From Treponema sp. (GTDB taxonomy: Bacteria > Spirochaetota > Spirochaetia > Treponematales > Treponemataceae), in the NCBI GenBank assembly GCA_024687165.1, contig JAILEY010000020.1:1-34790 (forward strand): a stretch of DNA of 34,790 nucleotides. Direction: 5' to 3'. The notes below the pieces were generated by a model. The model did not search any database and was not told the origin of the DNA. It saw only the letters and a program-made list of their open reading frames with translations. Both the position numbers and the translations under genes were made by a program. Each line of letters opens with the position of its first letter. Within the stretch, counting starts at the first letter, position 1. Of this stretch, positions 7,870 to 16,419 are shown one piece after another.

Positions 7870-8706
7870 ATGAAAGTCTTTAAAGATAACGATGTAAAAT
7901 ATATTTTTTCTCTTTTGTTAATTTTTTTAATTTCGATTGTTTCAGTTTATGCAGAGGTTCATGTTGTTGCTGCAAAAGAAACTTATTATTCAATAAGCAA
8001 GAAGTACGGAATTACTGTTGATGAGCTTTGTAATGCAAACGGAATTACAACAAGCCATGTGCTTAAGGTTGGACAGAAGCTTACGATTCCTTCAAAAAAT
8101 GGAAATTCTTCATCTGTCAGAAAGTTTGATACTTACACGGTTCAGAAAGGCGATACATTTTACAGAATCGCAAAGATCAATGGTATTTCTGTAAATGAAT
8201 TAAAGTCGTTGAATAATCTTGGAAGTTCAAATGATCTTAAGGTTGGTCAGAAGTTAAAAATTCCTGTTACAATTGTTGATACAGATAATGCAAAACTTCC
8301 GGATTTAAATTCAAATGATCCTAGAAATTATTCATCGAAGAAAGGGGATTCTGCTCTTACATGGCCTGTTAAAAAGCCTGAAGTTACTTACATGAAAGGC
8401 AAGGTTAGCGGCGTTCAGCTGACTGCAGAAAAAAATGAAAATGTAACTGCCATTCGCGCGGGAACTGTAATGTATGTTGGAAATTACCGCGGCTATGGTC
8501 AGGTTGTTTTTGTTCAGTCAAAAACAGGTCACATCTATGTTTATTCCGGACTTGGTTCAATTAAAGTTACAAAAGGCCAGTATCTTGTTTTTGGTGATTT
8601 GATCGGAACTGCAGGAACAGACAGCATCAAAGGAACAAATCAGATCTGCCTGATGGTATTCCAGAAGTCAGTTCCTATAGATCCAGCAAAGGCTCCCCGC
8701 GGCTGA
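7870..8706 (+). CDS. LysM protein with a degenerate LytM/M23 domain
   Basis: 278 residues. An N-terminal hydrophobic segment (about 10-30, ending SVYAE) is a signal peptide or anchor. Two LysM domains follow: AAKETYYSISKKYGITVDEL..LKVGQKLTIP and YTVQKGDTFYRIAKINGISV..LKVGQKLKIP. After a linker, residues about 160-278 have the LytM/M23 layout (WPVKKP..., VTAIRAGTVMYVG, GYGQVVFVQ, GQYLVFGDLIGTAG), but the zinc ligands are gone: the HxxxD site is absent, YxHL has become YSGL, and HLHFE has become QICLMVF. By analogy with EnvC and NlpD it may bind peptidoglycan and regulate a hydrolase rather than cut. ATG 7870 is chosen because it opens the signal-like segment after AAAAGG. Confidence 0.8.
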   Translation: MKVFKDNDVKYIFSLLLIFLISIVSVYAEVHVVAAKETYYSISKKYGITVDELCNANGITTSHVLKVGQKLTIPSKNGNSSSVRKFDTYTVQKGDTFYRIAKINGISVNELKSLNNLGSSNDLKVGQKLKIPVTIVDTDNAKLPDLNSNDPRNYSSKKGDSALTWPVKKPEVTYMKGKVSGVQLTAEKNENVTAIRAGTVMYVGNYRGYGQVVFVQSKTGHIYVYSGLGSIKVTKGQYLVFGDLIGTAGTDSIKGTNQICLMVFQKSVPIDPAKAPRG

Positions 8707-8793
8707 TTTTTATTTATTTAATTTCTCTAAATTTATTTTATGTAGATTGTAAAATGCCTCAAAGAATTGTATTTTTTACAGAATTTATAAAGT

Positions 8794-8875
8794 AAATAGT
8801 TACTTTACAACAAACAGTATTTAGTGCTATATAGCACGTTTTCGTTTTACTCAAGACGACTGGGAGCCAATTTTA
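8794..8875 (+). repeat. Half copy of the 160-bp structured element
   Basis: Aligns to the right half of the element at 19045-19204: TTACTTTACAACAAACAGTA, a central palindrome GTGCTATATAGCAC (8824-8837), then CGACTGGGAGCCAATTTTA. The left half is missing. The palindrome differs from its partner in the full copy by paired changes that keep pairing. It sits between the convergent LysM and MATE genes, ending at the MATE stop codon. Confidence 0.75.
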
Positions 8876-8877
8876 AT

Positions 8878-10269
8878 TTAATCTTCCATCGGTTTTAAAT
8901 ATTTTCTGTTTAATCTTGACATGTAATATAAAGAACATGAAATTGCAAATACTTCAGCAATCAGGAAGCAGAACCATACGTTGTTTATGTTTCCTGTTCT
9001 TGAAAGTAAATATGCAGACGGAAGAAGAACTGCGATCTGTCTGATTATTGAAACATTCATGCTGTATACGGCTCTTCCCATTGCCTGGAATACGGAACTG
9101 AAGGTAATTGCAATTGAGGCTCCAAGGAAGCTTGGTGCAATCAGTCTTAAACATACTGTACCTATATTCATCATATTTTCTTTTGCTTCAAACATTCTCA
9201 AAAGATTTTCCGGGAATAATTCAAAAATTATAATTCCTATGCTCATTAAACCGACTGCAATCATAAGAGTAGAACGGATTGTTGCGATAATTCTCTTTTT
9301 ATTTTTTGCGCCGAAGTTGTAGGAAACGATTGGAACCATTCCTGTTGTAAGTCCGAAGAAAGGCATGAAGAATATACTGTTGAGTTTAAAATACAAACCG
9401 TAAACTGCAATCGCTGTATCTGCAATTTTTTCGAAAGTTTTTAAAACTCTGTTCATTCCATAAGTTGTAAGCGAATTTACTGACTGCATTAAAATTGATG
9501 GAATTGCGATTTTGTAAATCTGCCAGATGTATGCGCCGTTTGGTCTGAAGCCGCGGAATGCAAAATGGATTTCCTTGTTCTTTTTTATGTTGAGTGCTAT
9601 AGAAACAATCGATGCGTTTAACTGCCCGATTACTGTTGCAATTGCAGCACCCATGATTCCAAGCTTCGGGAACGGACCGTATCCAAAAATAAAAAGCGGA
9701 TCAAGAATGATGTTTGTAATGGCTCCGACAAGCTGAGTAACCATAGTATAGAAAGTTAAACCTGTTGCCTGCAGAATTCTGTCAGACATTACTCCAACGA
9801 AATGCGGAAGTGACGCATAAAGAATAACCGTAAGATATTCTTTTGTCATTTTGATAATCAGTGGATCGTATGTCTGTGATTTTATGTAAGCATCAAGCCC
9901 GATTGCACAGAGAATGCAGAAAAAAATCGAAGTGCAGAAAGCAAGAAAAAATCCGTTCATTGCTACTTTGTTTACGCTTTCAAAATCCTTTGCACCAAGC
10001 TTCATTGCAAGAAGTGCATTTACACCGATAGCAGTTCCGATTCCAAAGGCGATTGTAAGCCCCTGTACAGGAAAGGCAAGTCCCATTGCAGAAAGAGCCT
10101 CTTCCTTGAGCTTTGATACAAAATAACTGTCTACGAGGTTGTAGCAGGCAAGTACGAACATTGAAAGCATTATTGGTGCTGACATGTTTAAAAGCAGTGG
10201 TATTACAGGCATTGTGCCCATCTTGTTTTCTTTAAGTGTTTGATTTAATGGAATTGATTTTTCAGACAT
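8878..10269 (-). CDS. MATE-family multidrug exporter
   Basis: 463 residues with about 12 predicted membrane helices in two related halves. The opening PLLLNMSAPIMLSMFVLACY with NLVDSYFVSKL is typical of MATE transporters, and the second half repeats the pattern (IPSILMQSVNSLTTYGMN). These inner-membrane proteins expel cationic compounds in exchange for Na+ or H+; the substrate cannot be predicted. Length is normal. No Shine-Dalgarno site precedes ATG 10269, and a -10 box 7 nt upstream predicts a leaderless mRNA. It is downstream of, and in the same direction as, the exonuclease gene but has its own promoter. Confidence 0.9.
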   Translation of the reverse strand: MSEKSIPLNQTLKENKMGTMPVIPLLLNMSAPIMLSMFVLACYNLVDSYFVSKLKEEALSAMGLAFPVQGLTIAFGIGTAIGVNALLAMKLGAKDFESVNKVAMNGFFLAFCTSIFFCILCAIGLDAYIKSQTYDPLIIKMTKEYLTVILYASLPHFVGVMSDRILQATGLTFYTMVTQLVGAITNIILDPLFIFGYGPFPKLGIMGAAIATVIGQLNASIVSIALNIKKNKEIHFAFRGFRPNGAYIWQIYKIAIPSILMQSVNSLTTYGMNRVLKTFEKIADTAIAVYGLYFKLNSIFFMPFFGLTTGMVPIVSYNFGAKNKKRIIATIRSTLMIAVGLMSIGIIIFELFPENLLRMFEAKENMMNIGTVCLRLIAPSFLGASIAITFSSVFQAMGRAVYSMNVSIIRQIAVLLPSAYLLSRTGNINNVWFCFLIAEVFAISCSLYYMSRLNRKYLKPMED

Positions 10270-10276
10270 GATGATT

Positions 10277-10305
10277 ATTTTATTTGATATTGAATAATTT
10301 TACAA
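10277..10305 (-). promoter_or_regulatory. MATE gene promoter, leaderless
   Basis: Minus strand: TTGTAA (10305-10300), 17-nt spacer, TAAAAT (10282-10277), then 7 nt to the ATG at 10269. Confidence 0.6.
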
Positions 10306-10327
10306 TAAATGCACTAATTTGAAAAAA

Positions 10328-10975
10328 TCAGTAAATTGCGTCCAATAGAAAAATAGATTTTTCATTGCTGATTTCATAATCTTTTTGTCTGCTGAGTGTA
10401 TCTTTAATTATCTGATGAAAAAGTTCCTTGCATACACGTGCATCATCGCATGCCCTGTGAGCTGCTTCTACATTGATTTTAAATCTTGCTGCGAGGCTCT
10501 GTAATTTGTACTGACCTTTTTCGGGAAGATATGAAAATTCAGGATATGCCCAGCGTGCGAGTTGAAGTGTATCGAATGCTAGATTTTTTATTGCGGGTAG
10601 AGAAGCCCTTGTAAGCTCAGCATCTATAAACTGAATGTCAAAAGGAACATTGTGTCCGATGAGGTATGTATTTCCTGTTCCAATGTAATTCATGAATTCT
10701 GGAAGTACCTGTGTCATGGAAGGACAATTTTCCAGCATTTCATTTGTGATGTGAGTTAAGTCTGTTATGAATTTTGAAACAGGAACTGGCGGCTTTATAA
10801 GAATGTTGAACGGTTCTCCAATCAATCCTTCGCAATTAAATTTTATTGCACCAATTTCTATTACGTGTTCTTCATTCGGGTGAAGACCTGTTGTTTCTGT
10901 GTCAAAAGCAACGAAAGTTTTACCCGAATAGAATTCTCTTGCAATGTGTTTAAAGTCACTGAACAGCTTTACCAT
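10328..10975 (-). CDS. DnaQ-like 3'-5' exonuclease (DEDDh family)
   Basis: 215 residues in a single exonuclease fold like the DNA polymerase III epsilon subunit. All five DEDDh residues are visible: D25 and E27 in FVAFDTETTGL, D113 in GHNVPFDIQF, H173 and D178 in HRACDDAR. It may proofread for the replicase or act as a stand-alone DNase/RNase; the tail after 190 has no obvious polymerase-binding motif. Start at 10975 (MVKLF) is supported by an AGGAG site that overlaps the end of the cyclase gene; the open frame reaches further upstream but into that gene. Stop-to-start distance of 5 bp suggests an operon with the cyclase. Confidence 0.85.
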   Translation of the reverse strand: MVKLFSDFKHIAREFYSGKTFVAFDTETTGLHPNEEHVIEIGAIKFNCEGLIGEPFNILIKPPVPVSKFITDLTHITNEMLENCPSMTQVLPEFMNYIGTGNTYLIGHNVPFDIQFIDAELTRASLPAIKNLAFDTLQLARWAYPEFSYLPEKGQYKLQSLAARFKINVEAAHRACDDARVCKELFHQIIKDTLSRQKDYEISNEKSIFLLDAIY

Positions 10976-10980
10976 AGGAT

Positions 10981-13029
10981 TTATTTTTCTCCTGCAATCC
11001 AGACGCCGTTCCATTGGTCTAAGTAGTTTTTATTTTCATTAAGGATTTTATGAATTTTTTCTGCATATTTTCTGCTTGGTGCGTCCGAAGAATTTTCTTC
11101 AAATAATTCAGCTGCTTTTTTCAAATCGCCTTTATAGAATAATTCCAGGGCTTCATTAAATTTTTCAAGCATGATTTTATCTGCTTCAAACTTTTCTTTT
11201 GTCATTGGTTCAAAAACTCTTACGGCCTGTTTTTTCCCTACAACCTGAACACGCCCCAGTTCCCTGAATTTTAAATCACATCCTGAATCAATTGCGTGTT
11301 TCATTGTTGATTCACTGCACATAAGATAAGTTCCAAACTGCTTGTTTAAGCCTTCAAGTCGTGAAGCTAAGTTTACGCTGTCTCCAAACATTGTGTAGTC
11401 AAATCTGTTCTGGCTTCCCATGTTTCCTACAACTGCGTTTCCTGTGTTAATTCCGATGCGAGTCCACATAGGTCTTCCGACTTTTGCAATGAATGATTCT
11501 TCAAGCTGTGAGAGTTTTTCCTGACATTTTATTGCAGCTTCAAGTGCATGCTTTCCGTGATCCTTTATATCAGCCGGTGCGTTCCAGAAGGCAATGATTG
11601 CATCCCCTTCATATTTGTCGATTGTTCCGCCTGTTTCAAGAATGATTGAAGACATTTCACTTAAATAAAAGTTCAAAAGGTCCGTGAGTTTTTCCGGAGT
11701 AAGTCCTTCGCTTAAGGTCGTAAAACTTTGTACATCAGAAAAGAAAATTGTGATGTTCTTTTTTTCTCCACCAAGTTTCAGTTTATCAGGATTTGCAATA
11801 AGCTGATTGATAACATTTGGACTTAAGTACTGGCTGAATGCACTTTTGATAAATCTCTTCTGCTTTCCTTCATTAAAATAATCTGTTGATGTCATGACAA
11901 GAAACGAAAGAATGAAGCCTGCAAGAACAGGTATGAACCACATATCAAATCCTTTTAAGAATATTGAGTATGCGGAAAAAATTATTAATCCAATTCCAAG
12001 CAGGAAAAATATTGAATATGAGAGTACGATGAAAATTGTTTTTTTCCTTTTTCCTGAAAACCATGAGGCTGTTGTTCCAAGAATACATGCAGCTGCAATA
12101 ATCAGAATATTTAAAATCTGCGGAACATCTTTTATAAAATCATTGTTCAGATAATTGTCCAAAGCTGTTATTGAAACTCCGGCTCCAGGATAAACTTTGC
12201 TGACTGGAGTTGAACAGATATCAAAAAGTCCAGGTGCATAATAAATTACAAAAACATGTGCGTTTTCAAAATCTTCAGGATAAAAGTATGGATCATCTTC
12301 GCCTTCTTTAATCATCCTTGAGCTTTCAAGAATATCAAAGGCGCTGTAGTGTGCGTATAAATCAATGTCTTTTTTGAAATTAAGCTTTACGGTTTGAGTC
12401 TGTTTTTCTGAATCATAAACTGCACCTTTAACAGGAGATTTTTCTAATTTATCTTTTACCGGAGTGAATCCCATGAAAATAAGATCTTCTCCGTTAAAAT
12501 TATCTTTGATTCTTGTTCGGCGGATTATTCCGTCTGAATCTTTTACGCTTGTTGTGTTTGAAAGATCAGATGCACTTTCTGCAAGTACTGGAAGTGGTTT
12601 TGTAACTGTGTCTTCTGCATCCCAAAATTGTGCAAGATAAGTTTTTGTGTTTTTTGCATTTTTTAATTTTTCTGCAAAAGCTTCATCATCCTCATCTCCA
12701 TAAATTGAAGTTTCCGGAAACAGAATATCGTAGGTGCAGCTTTTTGCTTTTCCCTTATCAAGAAACTCAAGTATTTCGCCGTATGCTTCACGAGGCCATG
12801 GCCAGTTCCAGCCGTAGTTTTCATTTGCGCCTGTTATGCTGTACTGGTCAACCATGATGATTATTATGTCATCGCTTGTTTTTGAAAAATCAGCAGAAAA
12901 TTTTATTCTTGAGTCGTATGAATTGTATTCAAGCTGTGTGAATGCTCCGGATTTTGTGAGAATCAGGATGAATAAAAAAACTGTACTGCATACTAACAAT
13001 GGAATAAATCTGCTGAATTTTCTTTTCAT
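10981..13029 (-). CDS. CHASE2-domain class III adenylate/guanylate cyclase
   Basis: 682-residue membrane signalling enzyme. Helix 1 (about 8-25), an extracytoplasmic CHASE2 sensor (about 35-300, with DIIIIMVDQYSI and WNWPWPREAYGEILEFL), three membrane helices (about 304-324, 331-354, 362-381), then a cytoplasmic cyclase domain (about 425-615). Metal aspartates are D432 in FFSDVQSFT and D476 in KYEGDAIIAFW; N553 and R557 in VNLASR are the transition-state pair. K472 and the DYTMFGD stretch favour ATP, so cAMP is the likelier product. The C-terminal tail (about 620-682) is helical and may hold a TPR-like hairpin. It translates from an AAAGG site. Upstream on the same strand are SH3 and M48 genes. 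Confidence 0.9.
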   Translation of the reverse strand: MKRKFSRFIPLLVCSTVFLFILILTKSGAFTQLEYNSYDSRIKFSADFSKTSDDIIIIMVDQYSITGANENYGWNWPWPREAYGEILEFLDKGKAKSCTYDILFPETSIYGDEDDEAFAEKLKNAKNTKTYLAQFWDAEDTVTKPLPVLAESASDLSNTTSVKDSDGIIRRTRIKDNFNGEDLIFMGFTPVKDKLEKSPVKGAVYDSEKQTQTVKLNFKKDIDLYAHYSAFDILESSRMIKEGEDDPYFYPEDFENAHVFVIYYAPGLFDICSTPVSKVYPGAGVSITALDNYLNNDFIKDVPQILNILIIAAACILGTTASWFSGKRKKTIFIVLSYSIFFLLGIGLIIFSAYSIFLKGFDMWFIPVLAGFILSFLVMTSTDYFNEGKQKRFIKSAFSQYLSPNVINQLIANPDKLKLGGEKKNITIFFSDVQSFTTLSEGLTPEKLTDLLNFYLSEMSSIILETGGTIDKYEGDAIIAFWNAPADIKDHGKHALEAAIKCQEKLSQLEESFIAKVGRPMWTRIGINTGNAVVGNMGSQNRFDYTMFGDSVNLASRLEGLNKQFGTYLMCSESTMKHAIDSGCDLKFRELGRVQVVGKKQAVRVFEPMTKEKFEADKIMLEKFNEALELFYKGDLKKAAELFEENSSDAPSRKYAEKIHKILNENKNYLDQWNGVWIAGEK

Positions 13030-13039
13030 GTTTTAACCT

Positions 13040-14011
13040 TTAAAATGATGCTTTGATTTTTTCAAATCTTTTGATGCGTGATTCACTGTCTGTTTTTTTG
13101 TCAGTGAATTTTTTATACTTTCCTTTTAATTTTTCTTTTCTGTCTTTAGATGAAGGATGAGTTTTTGCAAAGCCTGATTTTTTATCCGGTGCATTCTTTT
13201 CAAGCATCGTAAGCATTTCTTCCATCGCATATACATCATAGCCGGAACTGCTCATTATGCTTAATGCTTCTTCATCGGCTTCATATTCAAATTTCTTTGA
13301 GTAACCTTTGTTGATGAGTGTGTCAACGCTGTCTCCAACAATTGAAGAATATAATTCACCAAGCTGTGCAAGATTATCAGAAACTTTTGTTTTTGAATTT
13401 TTGTCATTTGAGTTTTGAACAATGTCTGCGGTTGTAAGTACGGCGGCGGCACCAAGAGCCTTCCATGCATTTTTCTTGCGGTCATTTGAAATCGATTCTA
13501 TTGAATGATTTTTTTGAATGTGTGCAAGTTCGTGTGAAATTACTGCCGCAATCTGTTCTTCCGATTCAACTCTTTTCAGCAGTCCTCTTGTAACAAGAAT
13601 ATGTCCTCCGCTTGTTGCAAAGGCATTTATTTCATCTGTATCAAGAATTGCAAGATGATAGCCGTTGAACATTTCACGTGAAGCAGAATTCAGAATCAGC
13701 GTTTCCATGATATTGCTTACGTAAGTTGAAGCATCTTTGTTTTTGTAGATGCTATATTTTTGTAGAATTGATGCAGCTACACCTCGTCCGATGTAATATT
13801 CTTCTTCAAGTGAAAATGAAGTTTTTGCTGTATCAATTGCATCAACTGTGTTGTCTATTGCGTTTGCTGTACTGTCGCTTATTACTCCAGCTGCATTAAA
13901 AACTTTTGCAGAAACTTTTGTTACGTCACCTAAAGATTCGCAGGATGAATATATAAACAATGCAGAAGCAGCTGATAAAATGATAATGGATTTTGTGAGA
14001 TTGATTTTCAT
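13040..14011 (-). CDS. M48-family metalloprotease, probable lipoprotein
   Basis: 323 residues. A hydrophobic leader ends in IYSSC, with C24 the probable lipid-carrying cysteine under the relaxed spirochete lipobox. The zinc site is HELAH (H160, E161, H164) with the third ligand E244 in FEYEADEEAL. This arrangement is that of BepA/LoiP-type periplasmic proteases, which act on outer-membrane protein assembly; that role here is inferred. The lysine-rich C-terminal 30 residues look unstructured. The ATG overlaps the stop codon of the SH3 gene (TAATG), with GGAGG inside that gene, so the two are translationally coupled. Confidence 0.88.
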   Translation of the reverse strand: MKINLTKSIIILSAASALFIYSSCESLGDVTKVSAKVFNAAGVISDSTANAIDNTVDAIDTAKTSFSLEEEYYIGRGVAASILQKYSIYKNKDASTYVSNIMETLILNSASREMFNGYHLAILDTDEINAFATSGGHILVTRGLLKRVESEEQIAAVISHELAHIQKNHSIESISNDRKKNAWKALGAAAVLTTADIVQNSNDKNSKTKVSDNLAQLGELYSSIVGDSVDTLINKGYSKKFEYEADEEALSIMSSSGYDVYAMEEMLTMLEKNAPDKKSGFAKTHPSSKDRKEKLKGKYKKFTDKKTDSESRIKRFEKIKASF

Positions 14012-14466
14012 TATTTGTCACCTCCATTAAGATTTCCGTCTTTTATGAATTTCTTCAGATTTTCTTTGTCTGTTTGAACTGATTCAATTTCATCTACTGC
14101 CTTGTAATTTCCGTTTTCAGAATTTGAATAAAGGTTTTCAACTTCTTCATTGAATCCGCGTCCTGAAAGTGCGATTTCTTTTGCGTTTGCAGAAGTTCTT
14201 GCAGTAAGTTTTCTTGTTGTTGTTCTGCTGTCTTTAATCCAACCTTTGATGTCTGGTTTTCCTGAAAGCTGTACGAAGTTCCACTCACCGTCTGTTTCAA
14301 GCACAATGAGTTCTGCACCATATGAAACTTTTGTTACTGTTGTGCTGAGTGTCGTAGCTTTTTTCATAAGGTCAGCACTTTTTGTTTTTACATAGATTTT
14401 CTTTTCCGCAAAACAAAATGCAGAAAATATCAGAAGAAAAGATAAAATTGTAATTACTTTTTTCAT
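14011..14466 (-). CDS. Secreted SH3-like domain protein
   Basis: 151 residues. MKKVITILSFLLIFSAFCFA is a signal peptide. Residues 25-80 resemble a bacterial SH3 domain: a strand pattern of VKTKSADLMKKATTLSTTVT, then GAELIVLETDGEWNFVQL and KGWIKDSR. Such domains bind peptidoglycan or partner proteins. The remaining residues are polar with no motif. It is the first gene of a two-gene operon with the M48 protease and could present or tether the protease at the wall. An AGGA site precedes the ATG. The only space upstream holds the terminator of the mutase gene, so a separate promoter is not obvious; expression may rely on read-through. Confidence 0.75.
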   Translation of the reverse strand: MKKVITILSFLLIFSAFCFAEKKIYVKTKSADLMKKATTLSTTVTKVSYGAELIVLETDGEWNFVQLSGKPDIKGWIKDSRTTTRKLTARTSANAKEIALSGRGFNEEVENLYSNSENGNYKAVDEIESVQTDKENLKKFIKDGNLNGGDK

Positions 14467-14488
14467 ATGTATTCCTTTTGGGGGTAGT

Positions 14489-14522
14489 AAAAAAAAGCCC
14501 GAAGGTTTCCCTCCGGGACTTT
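14489..14522 (-). terminator. Terminator of the first phosphohexomutase gene
   Basis: Minus strand: AAAGTCCCGGAGG, loop GAAA, CCTTCGGGCTTT and then a T run. It starts 10 bp after the mutase stop codon and lies directly before the SH3 gene. Confidence 0.88.
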
Positions 14523-14531
14523 ATTCAGTTA

Positions 14532-16313
14532 TTATTTTGCTGAATCAAGAATCTTTGTAATTTCTTTTGCTATTGCATCACAAAGTTTACCTGCTTCTGC
14601 TTTTGCCTTTGCAAGCTCTTCAGCCTTTCCGCCTTTAACTGGGGTGCAGCTGTTGATGTAGAACTTAATCTTTGGTTCTGTTCCTGAAGGACGTGCACTT
14701 ACGATTGTACCGCCGTCAAGGAAGAACTGAAGTACGTTGCTCTTAGGGAACTTAAGCTTCTTCTTTTTATCCTTCTTTGCAGGATCGAATTCAACCTGTT
14801 CACCAATGTCGCGGATTTTAAGAACTTTCTTTCCACCGAGAGTTTTAAGTCCTCCTGTGCGGAGCTTTGTCATGATTCCGCCCATAATCTTTGGTCCTTC
14901 AATTCCTGGGAAATACTTGCTGATTGCTCTGTCTTCAAAGTAACCGTATTTTTTGTACATGTCATCAAGGTGCTGGAGGAGGGAAACGCCCTGACTTCTC
15001 CAGTAAAGTGTCATTTCTGCACACATTGCTGCGGCTGAAACACCGTCCTTGTCCATTACTGATTTTTCAACCTTGTAACCGTAGCTTTCTTCAAGACCGA
15101 AAACATAATTGTAGCTCTTGTCTTTTTCAAATGCTGCTTCGATTGCTGCGATCCACTTGAATCCTGTAAGACATTCAATAAGCTTAACCTTGTACTTCTT
15201 ACAGATTGCATCAACGAACGGTGAAGTAACGATTGAGCGGATACATGCAGGATTTTCAGGCATCTTGTTTTTTTCTGCGCGTGAAAGAAGAACGTATTCA
15301 CAAAGAAGGGCACCCATCTGGTTTCCTGAAACAAGAACATAGTTTCCGTTTTCATCAGGGAATGCTGTACCAAATCGGTCTGCATCAGGGTCTGTTGCCA
15401 TTACAACATCTGCCTTTTCTTTCTTTGCAAGTTCAACAGCCATCTTAAGAGCTGGTGCTTCTTCTGGATTTGGTTTTTCTACTGTTGGGAATGCTCCATC
15501 CGGTTTCTTCTGTTCTGGAACTGTTATTACTTTAAGGCCAAGATCACCAAGAACTTTTTCAACATGCATTGCGCCTGTTCCGTGGAGTGGTGTGTAAACA
15601 ACCTTAACATTCTTTGCTTCTTTTTTGATAAGAGCCGGGCGGAAGAGTTCCTTCTTAATCATTGCCCAGTAAGGTTCATCAATTTCTTTATCGATTACGA
15701 TGAGCTTTCTAGCTTTAACTGCAGCTGCCTTGCTCATTGATTTGATTTCTTCTACAGCATTTACTTCTTTGATGATTCCAACATCATGCGGTTCAATAAC
15801 CTGTGCACCATCATCCCAGTATGCTTTGTATCCGTTGTACTGAGGAGGATTGTGTGAAGCTGTTACAACAACACCAGTCTGTGCCTTGAGCTTGCGGATT
15901 GCAAATGAAAGCTCTGGAGTAGGGCGGAGTGATTTGAAAAGGTAAGCTGTAATTCCATTTGCTGCGAAAATGCGTGCTGTAGCTTCTGCGAACTTGTCAG
16001 AGTTTTTACGGCTGTCATAAGCAACAACTGCCTTGATCTGACCTTTCTTTGCTTTTGCAGGAAAAGCTTTGATAACATAATTTGCAAGTCCCTGTGTTGC
16101 CTTATTGATTTCAAGTGTGTTCATGCGGTTTGTTCCGCCACCCATTACACCACGAAGTCCACCTGTTCCGAATTCAAGTGTTGTGTAGAAACGGTCTTCA
16201 AGTTCCTTCCAGTCTTTCTTTGCAACGAGATTTTCAACTTCTTTGCGGAAGTCAGCGTCTTTTTCTTCTGCAATATATTTGTTTGCAGCTTCAAGAATTT
16301 CAGCGTTTGTCAT
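14532..16313 (-). CDS. Phosphoglucomutase/phosphomannomutase
   Basis: 593 residues, alpha-D-phosphohexomutase superfamily, PgcA-like. It moves phosphate between C1 and C6 of glucose or mannose, linking glycolysis to polysaccharide synthesis. The phosphoserine is S153 in TASHNPPQYNGYKAYW; the metal loop is ATDPDADRFGTA near 310; the sugar loop is GLEESYGY; the phosphate-binding loop is RPSGTEPKIKFY near the end. Length is that of the bacterial long form. I start at 16313 (MTNAEIL) because AGGAG precedes it; the open frame extends 25 codons upstream through the promoter. A different mutase of similar size lies at 17129, so substrate sharing or division of labour is possible. Confidence 0.92.
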   Translation of the reverse strand: MTNAEILEAANKYIAEEKDADFRKEVENLVAKKDWKELEDRFYTTLEFGTGGLRGVMGGGTNRMNTLEINKATQGLANYVIKAFPAKAKKGQIKAVVAYDSRKNSDKFAEATARIFAANGITAYLFKSLRPTPELSFAIRKLKAQTGVVVTASHNPPQYNGYKAYWDDGAQVIEPHDVGIIKEVNAVEEIKSMSKAAAVKARKLIVIDKEIDEPYWAMIKKELFRPALIKKEAKNVKVVYTPLHGTGAMHVEKVLGDLGLKVITVPEQKKPDGAFPTVEKPNPEEAPALKMAVELAKKEKADVVMATDPDADRFGTAFPDENGNYVLVSGNQMGALLCEYVLLSRAEKNKMPENPACIRSIVTSPFVDAICKKYKVKLIECLTGFKWIAAIEAAFEKDKSYNYVFGLEESYGYKVEKSVMDKDGVSAAAMCAEMTLYWRSQGVSLLQHLDDMYKKYGYFEDRAISKYFPGIEGPKIMGGIMTKLRTGGLKTLGGKKVLKIRDIGEQVEFDPAKKDKKKKLKFPKSNVLQFFLDGGTIVSARPSGTEPKIKFYINSCTPVKGGKAEELAKAKAEAGKLCDAIAKEITKILDSAK

Positions 16314-16358
16314 TAATTTTTCTCCTGTTAAAACTGTACAATGACGTACGGTTAGAAT

Positions 16359-16388
16359 AGTATAACAAAAAAAAATATTGTTGTTCAA
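16359..16388 (-). promoter_or_regulatory. Promoter of the first phosphohexomutase gene
   Basis: Minus strand: TTGAAC (16388-16383), 18-nt spacer, TATACT (16364-16359), about 45 nt before the ATG. Its -35 overlaps the region that must drive the divergent TtcA-like gene. Confidence 0.6.
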
Positions 16389-16412
16389 TTATTTTTTTAA
16401 ATGAAATATAAT
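16384..16412 (+). promoter_or_regulatory. Promoter of the TtcA-like gene, leaderless
   Basis: A perfect TATAAT (16407-16412) lies 7 nt before ATG 16420. The -35 candidate TTCAAT (16384-16389, 17-nt spacer) is weak. The -10 overlaps two earlier in-frame ATG codons, which argues that 16420 is the real start. Confidence 0.5.
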
Positions 16413-16419
16413 GATGCAC

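Noticed and set aside
15056..15385. 109-codon minus-strand frame
   Set aside because: Out-of-frame shadow of the phosphohexomutase gene on the same strand.
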